Made by a program: the position numbers and the translations under genes | Notes under the pieces: generated by a model | Told to the model about the DNA's origin: nothing | The model's input: the letters and a program-made list of their open reading frames with translations, nothing else | The model's database searches: none | Assembly: GCF_900103655.1 (NCBI RefSeq) | Contig: NZ_FMXC01000017.1 | Coordinates: 1-46,785 of the forward strand | Source: Lactobacillus kefiranofaciens | GTDB taxonomy: Bacteria; Bacillota; Bacilli; Lactobacillales; Lactobacillaceae | Direction of reading: 5' to 3' | DNA length: 46,785 nt | Shown: in pieces, positions 17,274 through 26,700 of the stretch | Layout of the letters: every line of letters begins with the position of its first letter | Position numbering within the stretch: the first letter of the stretch is position 1

Positions 17274-18575
17274 ATGACCCAAAGTCAAAAAAATGTTATG
17301 TACGTTTCAAACGATTTAGGATACGGTGATGACAAAGGCAAATTTGGCGGTGTACGAATCAACCAGCCTACTGTTTTTGTCCGTATCTATGAAAGTCCAA
17401 GTTTTGAAAATGTCGACTGGAACTCAACCGATGAATTAGATGCTAGAGTAAAGTCAATTTTTAATTATCTGGATGTCTCAATTAAAGATAAAAGATATCT
17501 AACTACTGTTGCCGCAGCTAATTCTTTAAAAACTCTCACTACATTAAAGGATGATGCGCCAACAGGGAAAGCACACAGTGATGCTGCTCTAATCATTCCG
17601 CTCTCTTTAATTGCTGGTAGAGCAATTCAAGAAGCATATGCAGAAGCAAAAAAGAATGAAACTGAATTTGATCCAGACGAAGTAATTACAGTTAATGTTT
17701 ATATGACTACTGCTCTTCCAATTACTGAAGCTGGAACTAAGGATAATGATATTAGGCCTGAATACAAGCAAAGATTCATGGCTCATCAACACTTAGTAAC
17801 AGTTCATTCATTGGGTAAAGATATTCAAGTCAACATTAAGTTTAAAGATGCAACTATCTTTAAAGAAGGCGAAATTGTCGTTGTAATGGCAATACAACAT
17901 GGCCCCGCTGATTTCCAAAAGAAATTAATTAATAAGGTTAAACATGTTAAATTGGCTGATGGACTTGTTTTTAATGATGATGCATTAGCAGAAGGATTAG
18001 TTAAAGATGCTGATAGCTTTATGGGAATTGACGCTGGACAACATACTGTAGATATTTCACTCTTTAACAATGGTTCAGTAAATGACTACAGTCAAAGTAT
18101 CAATCAAAGTATGGGCGATGTTCTAGATGATGCATTTAATATTTATCAACAACAAAATCCTAATGGTACAAGTTTAACTACCAGCAAAGACTTTAATGAT
18201 ATTTGGTTAAAAGCTGTCGAACCTGAAAAAGCAGCTAAAAGTACTAAAGAACGTTTAGCAGCAATTACAGAAAGAATGTTAAAGAAAGATGTTATTGAAG
18301 CTGTAGATCAAAGTGTTGAACCGTTAATAAACCAAATCTTAACCAAGGTTCGTTACTTAATCAGCAAGAATCCAAAATTACAAATTATATTTATCTTTGG
18401 CGGAGCCTCTATTCCACTAGTCGAACAATATCACTTAGACCAAAGAATTCAGGATGAAATTAATGCTAAGAAGCTCCCTATTCCTGTCGTATGGGTTGGC
18501 AAAGAATATGCACAAAATATGAATGAAATGGCATTAGAGCTTTTTAGTGCAATGCAAAAAGCACGTCAAAAATAA
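17274..18575 (+). CDS. parM: Actin-like plasmid segregation protein (ParM1)
   Basis: Start ATG 17274 is preferred because AAAGAGG precedes it; an upstream in-frame ATG at 17214 lies in the promoter. 433 aa. Actin/Hsp70-fold signatures: phosphate-1 loop YVSNDLGYGDDKGKF near the N-terminus, phosphate-2 loop FMGIDAGQHTVDISLFNNG in the middle and the adenosine motif IIFIFGGASIPL near the C-terminus. ParM-type filaments push sister plasmids apart using ATP. Followed after 17 bp by a ribbon-helix-helix protein gene, the expected ParR partner. Subfamily (ParM, Alp, AlfA) not decided. Confidence 0.9.
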   Translation: MTQSQKNVMYVSNDLGYGDDKGKFGGVRINQPTVFVRIYESPSFENVDWNSTDELDARVKSIFNYLDVSIKDKRYLTTVAAANSLKTLTTLKDDAPTGKAHSDAALIIPLSLIAGRAIQEAYAEAKKNETEFDPDEVITVNVYMTTALPITEAGTKDNDIRPEYKQRFMAHQHLVTVHSLGKDIQVNIKFKDATIFKEGEIVVVMAIQHGPADFQKKLINKVKHVKLADGLVFNDDALAEGLVKDADSFMGIDAGQHTVDISLFNNGSVNDYSQSINQSMGDVLDDAFNIYQQQNPNGTSLTTSKDFNDIWLKAVEPEKAAKSTKERLAAITERMLKKDVIEAVDQSVEPLINQILTKVRYLISKNPKLQIIFIFGGASIPLVEQYHLDQRIQDEINAKKLPIPVVWVGKEYAQNMNEMALELFSAMQKARQK

Positions 18576-18592
18576 TTAGGAAGGAGTAGACG

Positions 18593-19027
18593 ATGGGTCG
18601 TAAAAAAGAAAAAAGACTAGTAGGCTTCACTTTTAGTAGTAAAACTGAGCCAGACCTAGCAGATTGGCTTGATAAACAAGATAATAAAACTAAATCAATA
18701 AAATTTCTTATTAGGCTTGCCATTGCTAAGTATGGTTATCAGGACTTAGTTTCACTAGGTCTATTGCATACAACATTAGCTCTAGGTGAAAAAACAAATG
18801 AGAAAGCTACTTCAGCAGTAGAAATAGAAAACAATGATTCAGAATCTACCTCTAATCAAGTTAAAGCTGAAAAGAAGTCTACTGTGTCTGATACTAAACA
18901 CACAACCGAAACAAACAGCACCAATACCTCACTTAATACCGAGAAAAAACCGATTGAAAAATCTGTATCTGACATTAACTCAGATAAGGAGAACAAAAAA
19001 GATCCATTTAATCAATTCGGTGTTTAA
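18593..19027 (+). CDS. parR: ParR-like centromere-binding adaptor (ParR1)
   Basis: 144 aa. The N-terminal ~55 residues fit a ribbon-helix-helix fold (short strand RLVGFTFSS, then DLADWLDKQDNKTKSIKFLI and RLAIAKYGYQDL), followed by a disordered Lys/Glu/Ser/Thr-rich tail ending KKDPFNQFGV. In ParR proteins the N-terminus binds parC repeats and the C-terminus binds the ParM filament. Strong site GGAAGGAG. Second gene of the parMR1 operon, which ends at the terminator at 19031. It probably also represses the operon promoter (family knowledge). Confidence 0.8.
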   Translation: MGRKKEKRLVGFTFSSKTEPDLADWLDKQDNKTKSIKFLIRLAIAKYGYQDLVSLGLLHTTLALGEKTNEKATSAVEIENNDSESTSNQVKAEKKSTVSDTKHTTETNSTNTSLNTEKKPIEKSVSDINSDKENKKDPFNQFGV

Positions 19028-19030
19028 TGT

Positions 19031-19066
19031 AAAAAGGCTAGAAACTATTTAATTTCTAGCCTTTTT
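19031..19066. terminator. Bidirectional terminator between the two partition operons
   Basis: AAAAAGGCTAGAAA pairs perfectly with TTTCTAGCCTTTTT, 8-nt loop, T-run on both strands. It separates the convergent parMR1 and parMR2 operons. Confidence 0.9.
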
Positions 19067-19080
19067 TTCTACCCAAAATT

Positions 19081-19356
19081 CTACAGATCAGAGGAATCAC
19101 CGTCCCACAACATCTTGTTAATATCTTCTGGCAATAATTGTGTTGTACTATGTTCCCTCTTTTTACTTATTTCTTGTCGAGTTTTATGTTTTACTGGTTC
19201 AACCTTTTTATCTTTTATTTGAGACTTTGAACTAGTTTTATGAATCTCAGTTTTAGCCTTGTTTCGGCTAACATTAGAATGCTGAATATGCTTATCTTCA
19301 TTATCCGTCTTTGCCTCTTTGATTGACACTACATCATTCTTGATTCTTGGACTCAT
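19081..19356 (-). CDS. C-terminal tail of a split ParR2
   Basis: 91-residue open frame beginning at ATG 19356, lacking a ribosome binding site and lying in the +1 frame relative to the upstream RHH domain, which it overlaps by 23 bp. It is Lys/Ser/His-rich and probably disordered, ending PEDINKMLWDGDSSDL, which looks like the filament-binding tail of a ParR. Joined to 19334-19564 by one base removed it gives a ~160-aa protein, close in size and layout to ParR1. So likely one gene, broken or recoded. Confidence 0.5.
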   Translation of the reverse strand: MSPRIKNDVVSIKEAKTDNEDKHIQHSNVSRNKAKTEIHKTSSKSQIKDKKVEPVKHKTRQEISKKREHSTTQLLPEDINKMLWDGDSSDL

Positions 19357-19564
19357 TGATGTTTTTAATTGCCAAATTAGCTAAAGCATCACTTAGATCA
19401 ACATTGCCAAATTGCTTCTTAGCCAACAATAACGCCAAACGAACTGTTTTCGACTTATTTTTTTGATTCTGTAAATATGAAATTATTTCATCAAATTCTG
19501 CCGAGTTTTCTTGCAAAATATTAAACTTAAAATCAATATATTTACTTTTTCTTTTCAAAACCAT
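19334..19564 (-). CDS. Ribbon-helix-helix domain of ParR2
   Basis: About 76 aa from ATG 19564, whose A is the last base of the parM2 stop (TGATG, coupled translation). It begins with a basic strand (KRKSKYIDFKFNILQ), and KSKTVRLALLLAKKQFGNVDL aligns with KTKSIKFLIRLAIAKYGYQDL of ParR1. It stops after the DNA-binding domain, at a +1 frame overlap with the tail (19081-19356). On its own it could bind parC2 but would lack the tail that contacts ParM. Confidence 0.65.
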   Translation of the reverse strand: MVLKRKSKYIDFKFNILQENSAEFDEIISYLQNQKNKSKTVRLALLLAKKQFGNVDLSDALANLAIKNINESKNQE

Positions 19565-20793
19565 CACTTCATGACTTTAGCCCGAACTACTAATCCATCA
19601 AGGTTTAGCGTTTGAGCATATTTTTTTCTGACCCAAAGAATATAGGGAGCATTAAATGGAAAAAGATTTTGAATTACACCCTTAAATCTATCATGAAAGT
19701 GATTTTTCAGGACGTTAGCACCGCCCCCGCACAAGACAATCATTCCAATTTGACCGTGTAAAGCCCTGTGAAAATCTCTAACTTGTTCAATGATTTGACG
19801 TTCTAAATTAGAGGTCTGCTCATCTAGAAAACTTTTATATACTTTACTTTCTTTGTCATTAGGTCCTTGATTTTTATTGGCTATTTTAATAAAAGTTTGT
19901 CTGTCCATAGGCGCAATAACTGGATATTTTTGTCTCAAGGCGTCAATAGCATTTTCTGCTGAAATACCCACCCCATTTAAAATACTCCGATTTTGATTAG
20001 GTACTCTTATCCCTTTATTAGTAACAGCAAAATCAATAGTGCCATCACCTATATCTATGATTAAGACATTACCTGCTTTTAGAATGTCTTCTCCTGTAAA
20101 ATCAGATAGCGCATATTCTTCGACTAAATCATCAAAGATTTCGCCTTGACGATAATTTAACCTTTCTGGATCAAAAATCAAACCCGTAATTGCTGCGACG
20201 CCTTCTGGATCAAAAAAGACCTTCTTAAATGATAAATCTACATGTACTAAGGTACTAAAATTATTAATGGTTACCTGATGATGATAGTCGGCAAATCTTT
20301 TAGCATACGACTGCTGCACACCTTTAATTTTAATCTCATCAATTGGTAAAGCTGTAGCAAACTTATCAACTACTACATTTAAATTAGCTGGAACATAATT
20401 ATAATTCTCAAAAAATTTCGATAATGCATAATATGAAATTATACTAAATAAGCAAATCAAGCCAATATCAGATTCACTTTTACCCTCAGAAGATTTTACA
20501 TTGTAATTAATTGGTTCAGTTCCAGATATTGAAGCTTGTGGCCCTACGAAATATCTTCCGTTATCTCGTATAGCTGGGCTCTGAATTTTAACGTCCATTT
20601 TATCTATGAAATTAGCTAATGTTGCTTTTACATTATCAATGTCATTAACATCAATGGCTTCAAGTTCTTTACCTGGTAGTACATCAGACATAATTGATGG
20701 AAAAATAAAGCGAGGATTATTGAGCTGAACTTTCATGAACCCATTACCACCATCAGAAGCATCAACCATGTGCAAAGTATTATTATCCGCCAC
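19564..20793 (-). CDS. Second actin-like segregation protein (ParM2)
   Basis: The start is set to GTG 20793 (AAAGGG upstream); the open frame runs farther to 20862 without a good site. 409 aa. Actin-fold motifs: MVDASDGGNGFMKVQL at the N-terminus, NVLIIDIGDGTIDFAVTNKG in the middle, MIVLCGGGANVLK near the end. It is clearly a different lineage from ParM1: the motifs match in position but not in wording. Coupled to a ParR-like gene downstream. Placed convergently to parMR1. Confidence 0.85.
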   Translation of the reverse strand: MADNNTLHMVDASDGGNGFMKVQLNNPRFIFPSIMSDVLPGKELEAIDVNDIDNVKATLANFIDKMDVKIQSPAIRDNGRYFVGPQASISGTEPINYNVKSSEGKSESDIGLICLFSIISYYALSKFFENYNYVPANLNVVVDKFATALPIDEIKIKGVQQSYAKRFADYHHQVTINNFSTLVHVDLSFKKVFFDPEGVAAITGLIFDPERLNYRQGEIFDDLVEEYALSDFTGEDILKAGNVLIIDIGDGTIDFAVTNKGIRVPNQNRSILNGVGISAENAIDALRQKYPVIAPMDRQTFIKIANKNQGPNDKESKVYKSFLDEQTSNLERQIIEQVRDFHRALHGQIGMIVLCGGGANVLKNHFHDRFKGVIQNLFPFNAPYILWVRKKYAQTLNLDGLVVRAKVMK

Positions 20794-20946
20794 GTCAAAT
20801 TCACCCTTTCTGTTAACGCTATACCAAATTATAACGACATCTTGCCTCAAATTTGGTTTCATCTAAGTAAAAAGAAATTGAAGAATTTTTGCTGTTAAAA
20901 TTGTTTCGAAACATGAGATCAAATTTAACAAAGGTGGTTAAAATTA
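20794..20946. other. Divergent intergenic region, probable parC2
   Basis: About 150 bp between parM2 (minus) and the 397-aa gene (plus). It contains the palindrome GTTTCGAAAC (~20908) and AAAGGTGG for the plus-strand gene. By analogy with other parMR loci the ParR2 binding site may lie here; repeats are not obvious. Confidence 0.35.
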
Positions 20947-22140
20947 ATGCAAGTTCTATCACAAGAATTATTACAAAAATATCAAAATACTGGTGCCGCC
21001 TATGAAATCTTTCATAGCTATCACCCATTAGAGGATGCTAATAATAAATTAGTTTACAAGAAAACTGTGCCCGATAATTTAAAACAACATGTAGAAGAGC
21101 CAGTTCAACAACCCAATAATCCGCAAAATAATAATGGAACCCCAGCCACTGATCAAACACCACAAAATGAAAATTCATATGCTTACGGAAACGGTACACA
21201 ACAACCAAATGCTAATGATCATGGCTCACACAGCAGTTTTGTCAAAATTCCACCTAGGAAGACTACACAAGAATCTTCAGTTCAAAATACTAGGACTAGT
21301 CAAGTACCAACAGAATACGACAGTCAGAACAGCACTGCGAATACTAATGATCAACCTCAATCCCATACTTTCACAATGCCTAACTTGAATGAAAATACAA
21401 CTACTGATCAAACTGACCCTAACTTTCAAGAAGAGAATACAGTACCTCCTGAAACTGCAGTTAATGAGCAATCGCAACATTTTAGAGCCAATAATTATCA
21501 AGCACAGCCAACTAATGATCAACCTGATTATCCAGTCAAGGCAGAACAGACACAAGCCTCCCCTTCAGTTTCGCCAAATCGTCAGCTTCCAAATCAAGAC
21601 CGCCAAGTTGATACTCGCCCACATAGCGTATTGGCCAAAGAAGTGGCCAAGAGCAATCGCATTAATACGATAAATGATGAAAATGCTGAATTGTATGAAC
21701 AAATAGCTCATGTCTCACAAGAGCTAAATTGGATTCATAAAGTCAACTCGTTTGAACTGGCTTACAAAAAAGATTTACGCAACTTACCTATCCCTGCTTT
21801 ACGAGTATTTAATATTGAAAACACTGAAGAAATGATCTTACCATTTAATGATGGTTCTTTATTGCATGATGTTTCAAGCATCACAATTACTAGAGATATG
21901 GTCATTATGCTCCTTTTCCGTAACAATACACCACTTAAGCTTGTACCAGAAAGTTGGTACAACAACGGTAACAATCGTGACATTCTAATAAAAAATGGTT
22001 TCAATTACTTTTATAAGAGTGTCGATGCAAAGCAATTAAAGGAAACACTGAAATTATTAAGTGTAAATTACTCTAGTACACCTGAATTTACTCAATTTAT
22101 TTTAAAAACGATGCCCTTTGTTCCAATACAAAGTAACTAA
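20947..22140 (+). CDS. Unknown 397-aa protein with long disordered middle
   Basis: AAAGGTGG precedes ATG 20947. A short ordered N-terminus (LLQKYQNTGAAYEIFHSYHP) is followed by ~180 residues very rich in Gln, Asn, Thr and Pro, then a folded C-terminal domain of ~150 residues (AELYEQIAHVSQELNWIHKV..., EMILPFNDGSLLHDVSSI). No signal peptide or membrane segment. Lone plus-strand gene between parMR2 and the coupling-protein cluster, ending at a convergent terminator. Function unknown. Confidence 0.75.
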   Translation: MQVLSQELLQKYQNTGAAYEIFHSYHPLEDANNKLVYKKTVPDNLKQHVEEPVQQPNNPQNNNGTPATDQTPQNENSYAYGNGTQQPNANDHGSHSSFVKIPPRKTTQESSVQNTRTSQVPTEYDSQNSTANTNDQPQSHTFTMPNLNENTTTDQTDPNFQEENTVPPETAVNEQSQHFRANNYQAQPTNDQPDYPVKAEQTQASPSVSPNRQLPNQDRQVDTRPHSVLAKEVAKSNRINTINDENAELYEQIAHVSQELNWIHKVNSFELAYKKDLRNLPIPALRVFNIENTEEMILPFNDGSLLHDVSSITITRDMVIMLLFRNNTPLKLVPESWYNNGNNRDILIKNGFNYFYKSVDAKQLKETLKLLSVNYSSTPEFTQFILKTMPFVPIQSN

Positions 22141-22146
22141 TTCAAC

Positions 22147-22177
22147 AAAAAAGACTCCAATTTGGAGCCTTTTTTTT
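22147..22177. terminator. Bidirectional terminator
   Basis: GACTCCAA / TTGGAGCC stem flanked by A-run and T-run, between the convergent 397-aa and 516-aa genes. Confidence 0.8.
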
Positions 22178-22195
22178 AGCTTAAAACTACTTATG

Positions 22196-23746
22196 TTAGT
22201 CATCAAAGTCTGTAAAATTATTGCTTTGATCATGAATCGCCTTGTCATAGTCTTTTTCTAACTGTTTAGGATCATCTGCATCTTCCCATGAATAAGAATC
22301 ATTCTTTTGCTCCTCCATTTCATTCCAACTCTTTTTAATTAAATCGCTCAATTTATTAGGCAATAAATCAATATTTTGTTTCACTTGTTTAAGTTGATCT
22401 TGAACATCTTTAAGATCGACATTAATTTGACTTGTCTTATCAGACTTTCTTATTGAAGTTTCATTTGCATTTTTATTTACTACCTGACTTAATGAATTTA
22501 CTTTGCTAGAGAGTAAAGAGACAGTAGCATTAAAGTCACTTGCAGTATTATCTATTTTATCTAGAACTTTCTGGGTAGCCTTAACTAACGACTTGGAATC
22601 AATTGATGCTATAGGCTTGGAAGAAACTTTAGATTGAATGTTTTGAAGATTGTTATTTTGTCGCTTCTTATCTTTATCAATAGTCTTTGAAATAATGTAT
22701 TTCAGATCAAAAACATGTGTTGCCCAATGATACTTAGTTATATCATATTGGGTCAAGCAAAATTGCGATTTTATTAAGGTAAAATACATCCCCACATAAG
22801 TTACATATGGACTTACTGATAATAAACGATTAATATCTTTTAAAGAATAATCAGCTAATGCAGCGGTGTCTTTATAAGCTAGCCAAGCAAAAAATAAGGA
22901 TTGATCTGGTATTTGTGCAGATGACAGCATATTTTCGGCTTTAGATGCAATAAAAGCTAATTCTGCTGGATCAGAACTTGCATATCGAGCGATACTAAAG
23001 GTATCTGCTTTTACCTTTAAGTAAGGCTGAACTAAGGCAAAAGAAACATCAGAATCAATATAAACTTCAATATGACTTTTAACACCATAAATGAACAATG
23101 CATAGAAATAGGTATTCTCTTTAAAAATTGACGCAGGCATAACGGTAATTTGTCCTGCAGTATTTAAAGAACTAATTTCTTTTTTACTTTTATTACTCCA
23201 AGCATTAGCTCCATGCAGCTTCCATAAGAAACTTAAAATATTTTCAGTGTAATCAGTGGCTTTAGCAAATGTCAAAATAGCCTTGTCAATTTTAGGCAAG
23301 GCCATTTTTTTATCAATTTTAACTTCAGTAATTAACTTAGCTAATTTATTTTTTGGTGCCTCAAACCATTTTCTTAAGATATTCAAGATACCACGATAAG
23401 ACTTATCAGAAGCACAGTACATAATCCGCAAAAGTAGAGTTAATGAACCACGGCTAAATTGAACATTATGACTAAGACCCAAAGAAAAATAAGTATCAAC
23501 TAATGTATTTAATTTTTGATTATCTCCAACTACTTCTGGAATTAATAAAAGTTCAGGGCGCTTAGTTTGATTACAAAACACAACATTGATATGTTTCTTT
23601 TCAGCACATTTATCTAAATCCGTAATGGAACTATCGTTTAAAATTAACAGTTTAGAATTTTTACCTAGCTTTAATCGTGAAGATATGGGACGATGATTCC
23701 AATCAATAGAAACCGGCGGTTCTAGTACAAATTGACGTATCGGCAT
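22196..23746 (-). CDS. Unknown 516-aa protein with C-terminal coiled coil, partner of the coupling ATPase
   Basis: Starts 18 bp after the stop of the coupling-protein gene, so it is in the same operon. The first ~360 residues look globular. Residues ~380-480 have heptad-like spacing (ATQKVLDKIDNTASDFNATV, VSLLSSKVNSLSQVVNKNAN, LKDVQDQLKQVKQNIDLLPN), indicating a coiled coil, followed by an acidic tail. No HUH relaxase motif, nuclease motif or Walker A visible. It could be an adaptor for the coupling protein, but that rests only on its position. Confidence 0.75.
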   Translation of the reverse strand: MPIRQFVLEPPVSIDWNHRPISSRLKLGKNSKLLILNDSSITDLDKCAEKKHINVVFCNQTKRPELLLIPEVVGDNQKLNTLVDTYFSLGLSHNVQFSRGSLTLLLRIMYCASDKSYRGILNILRKWFEAPKNKLAKLITEVKIDKKMALPKIDKAILTFAKATDYTENILSFLWKLHGANAWSNKSKKEISSLNTAGQITVMPASIFKENTYFYALFIYGVKSHIEVYIDSDVSFALVQPYLKVKADTFSIARYASSDPAELAFIASKAENMLSSAQIPDQSLFFAWLAYKDTAALADYSLKDINRLLSVSPYVTYVGMYFTLIKSQFCLTQYDITKYHWATHVFDLKYIISKTIDKDKKRQNNNLQNIQSKVSSKPIASIDSKSLVKATQKVLDKIDNTASDFNATVSLLSSKVNSLSQVVNKNANETSIRKSDKTSQINVDLKDVQDQLKQVKQNIDLLPNKLSDLIKKSWNEMEEQKNDSYSWEDADDPKQLEKDYDKAIHDQSNNFTDFDD

Positions 23747-23764
23747 TTATCTCTCACAGCCTTC

Positions 23765-26700
23765 CTAATAGTCTTCATCATCAGTATTACTAGTCATACC
23801 TGGTTGACTATTAAATGGATCACGATCATTAAATGGAACATCTGTATCCAATTTATCAGCCTTCAATTCATCACCTGCATTATCATTAGGCTCATCATCA
23901 GTAATTGGTCGATCCTGAAAACTTTTTAGCATTTGTTCAAGATCATCGCTTAAGCCATTTGCTTCTTGGTTTTCTTTAACTTTATGTTCCATTGACTGCA
24001 CGTCATCAGTTTCATCAATAGAATTATGCAAATTAGCGACCTTAGCTTGTTGCTTATCAATGGCTGTAGTAATTCGAGCAATAATTTTATCTAAACTAGC
24101 TGGCATAAAATATGCTGCTAGTTTATTACGCTGTTCTTCTCTAAATTTCAGCATTTCATTTAGACGTTCAGGTTCAGTTAGCTGTGAATCATGCAAGATT
24201 TTATTAAACCCACTTTGCATGTCTAGCAATGCACTGTGCTTTAATTGACTAATTACCGCATTTTGACTATTTGCTTCATGCTCCTGTCTTCTACGATCAT
24301 GGTTAGGAAAATCAACGAAATTATTCATACTTTCAGACATATTATTATCTTCTTTCTTATCATCACTATGAATTATTTCATCTTTATTATTAACTTGGCG
24401 ATTTGCAGATAAATCATTATCTTTCAACTTGGATTGCTGTTTAGAGGATTGATTTTTGCTTTGGTCTGGTTTTGTAGCATTACCATTTTTGCTACTTTTG
24501 ACTCTATCTGTGACTGCTACATTTGAAACTAAAGGATCATCATCATACTTTAAATCATTATCATTTCTGCCATTGCCAGAATTAGGCGATTTGTGTACAG
24601 ACTTATCCAAAGCACGCATCCCTGCTGTTAAAGAAGATTCATCGTCTAAATCAAGATTGTCTTTGACAGTACTACCTACTTTATTAACTCTATTAGTTGA
24701 TGTAGAGCCCTTAGTCTTTTTCGCCACAGGCTTGGTAACTTCTTCACTACTATTGTCTTCTGGATCAGTATCCAATAGTGCGTCAACTTTGCCCTCATCG
24801 TCAAATTGATCTTCATCCAATTTTTGCTTATGCCCACCAACGGTAGCATAAGCACCCGTTTCATTCCAATTATCAAAAGGATCTTGTTCTATGTCTTCAG
24901 GACTAGGGCCATCTTTATCAGTACCTAACGTACCCGCCTTGCCTGTAGATTGTTTTTTATTTTGATGTCTGAATCCTCCTGCTTTAGTGACCTTAGATTG
25001 CTTAGAATCAGAGTTTTCACTACCATTAGCAAAAGTTACTTTTGTTTTATCTGAGTCAGAATCTTCATCTGCAGTATTGCCACCCGAAAGCACATTGCCT
25101 TCACTATCAAGAATAGTTGGTAAAACATCATCACCAGATTTCATTTCTTGATCACTTGGCCACTGAATCATATATTGTTTGCTTTGAATCAAATCAATAA
25201 TGTGCTTATCGGTATCACTATATTCTTGGCTGGAGTTCACCGTATCAGCAACCATTACTTCATAAGCATTCCTATCTTCTGGATCATCCATGTTGAAGTT
25301 TTTAGGGTCATTTTCGATTGCTTCACTAGTAATTCTACCAACTTGAATGCGATCAAAAATGTTAGTACCATGCTCACCTGGCGTTCTAATCGCCATAGTA
25401 TATTTTTCCAACTTCATAATTTGGTTAGCTGTAATATTCGGCACTTTCTCAACCTTAGTAGAGATTCGACTACGATTCTGTGATTGATCAGCAGCCAAAT
25501 CAATGTCTTGGTCATTGATAGATTCAACTGCTTCATCGTGTTCACCGAACAATGGCTCTAATAACTTAGCGTCATCAGGCCCTAAATCACCGAAAGTAGC
25601 TCTCGTTAGCAAAACAGACATTAATGTCTTTAAATAATCAGGACCAAAGGTTTGTGACAGTTGGGCTAATGATTGTGCCCCTAAATTAATTCCAGTGCCA
25701 AACTTACGAGCCTGGGCACAGAAATCTGTAAAACCGCTTGACTCATAGTCGGGGAACTCGTCCATATATAAGCCACGGAATGGGTCAACGTTAGCTGTAC
25801 GTCTAAACGTAGCAGCTTGAAAAGTTAAGGAATACATTTGACCTAAGATACTTGCTAATGGGCCACCTAACGATTTCTTATCGGTATTACAAATAATGAT
25901 ACCGCCGTTTTTAAACCAATCATCGACATTAAAATCTGAGTTCTCACGGAACAAGACACGTCTTAATCCAATCTTTTTAGAAATATCCTGTAAAGTAGAC
26001 TTAAGCCCGCCCACAAACTGGTCTTTAGTATCAACATAGACTGGATATCCCTTATACTTACCAGTTTGCTGAATCTTGGGGCCAGTCTTGTATTGCTCTG
26101 CAACAATGTAAGTTTGAAACCATTTAAGAGTTTCAACGGCAATATCATAGGTGTCCTTATAGTTGAAATATGTAGCCTTATCGTCTTTATCATTAGTTTT
26201 ATTAAATTTCTCTTTTGCTTTATCTACTTCTACTCGTAGAATTTCTACATAGGCTTCAAGCTCAGTTCTTTTCTTGACGGTAACATAAACATCGAACATC
26301 ATATCCATTAATTCACCAAAACTAGCTGGCTTATTTTCGATAACCGCAGTTAATTTAAGCAAATAAACATAATTCGCCATGTAAGACCGCTCTTCAATAC
26401 TAAAGAAGTCTTTTGCTGATGCTTTTAAGCCGGAGAAAATATCAGTCAGGTTTTGGGATGCAGCGTCAACTGGCCCACTCAGTAACCCCAAAGAAGGTGT
26501 ATTAGGATCTTCAGGATTAAAGTAGATAATCTTATCTTTAGGCACACCCTTAGCAAGACAGTCTTGGTATGCTGTCTCACACAAATCATTGGTAGGTTCA
26601 ATTAAAGTAAATCCGTTAGTGTACATGCTTTGTTTTCCATATGGTGTATTCCAATCTTTTTCTTTAGAAACAATTGGATAGTCACGAATGTATTCCAAAT

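Noticed and set aside
22196-23746. 516-aa protein as relaxase
   Set aside because: No HUH metal motif or catalytic Tyr arrangement could be found; only position next to the coupling protein supports it.
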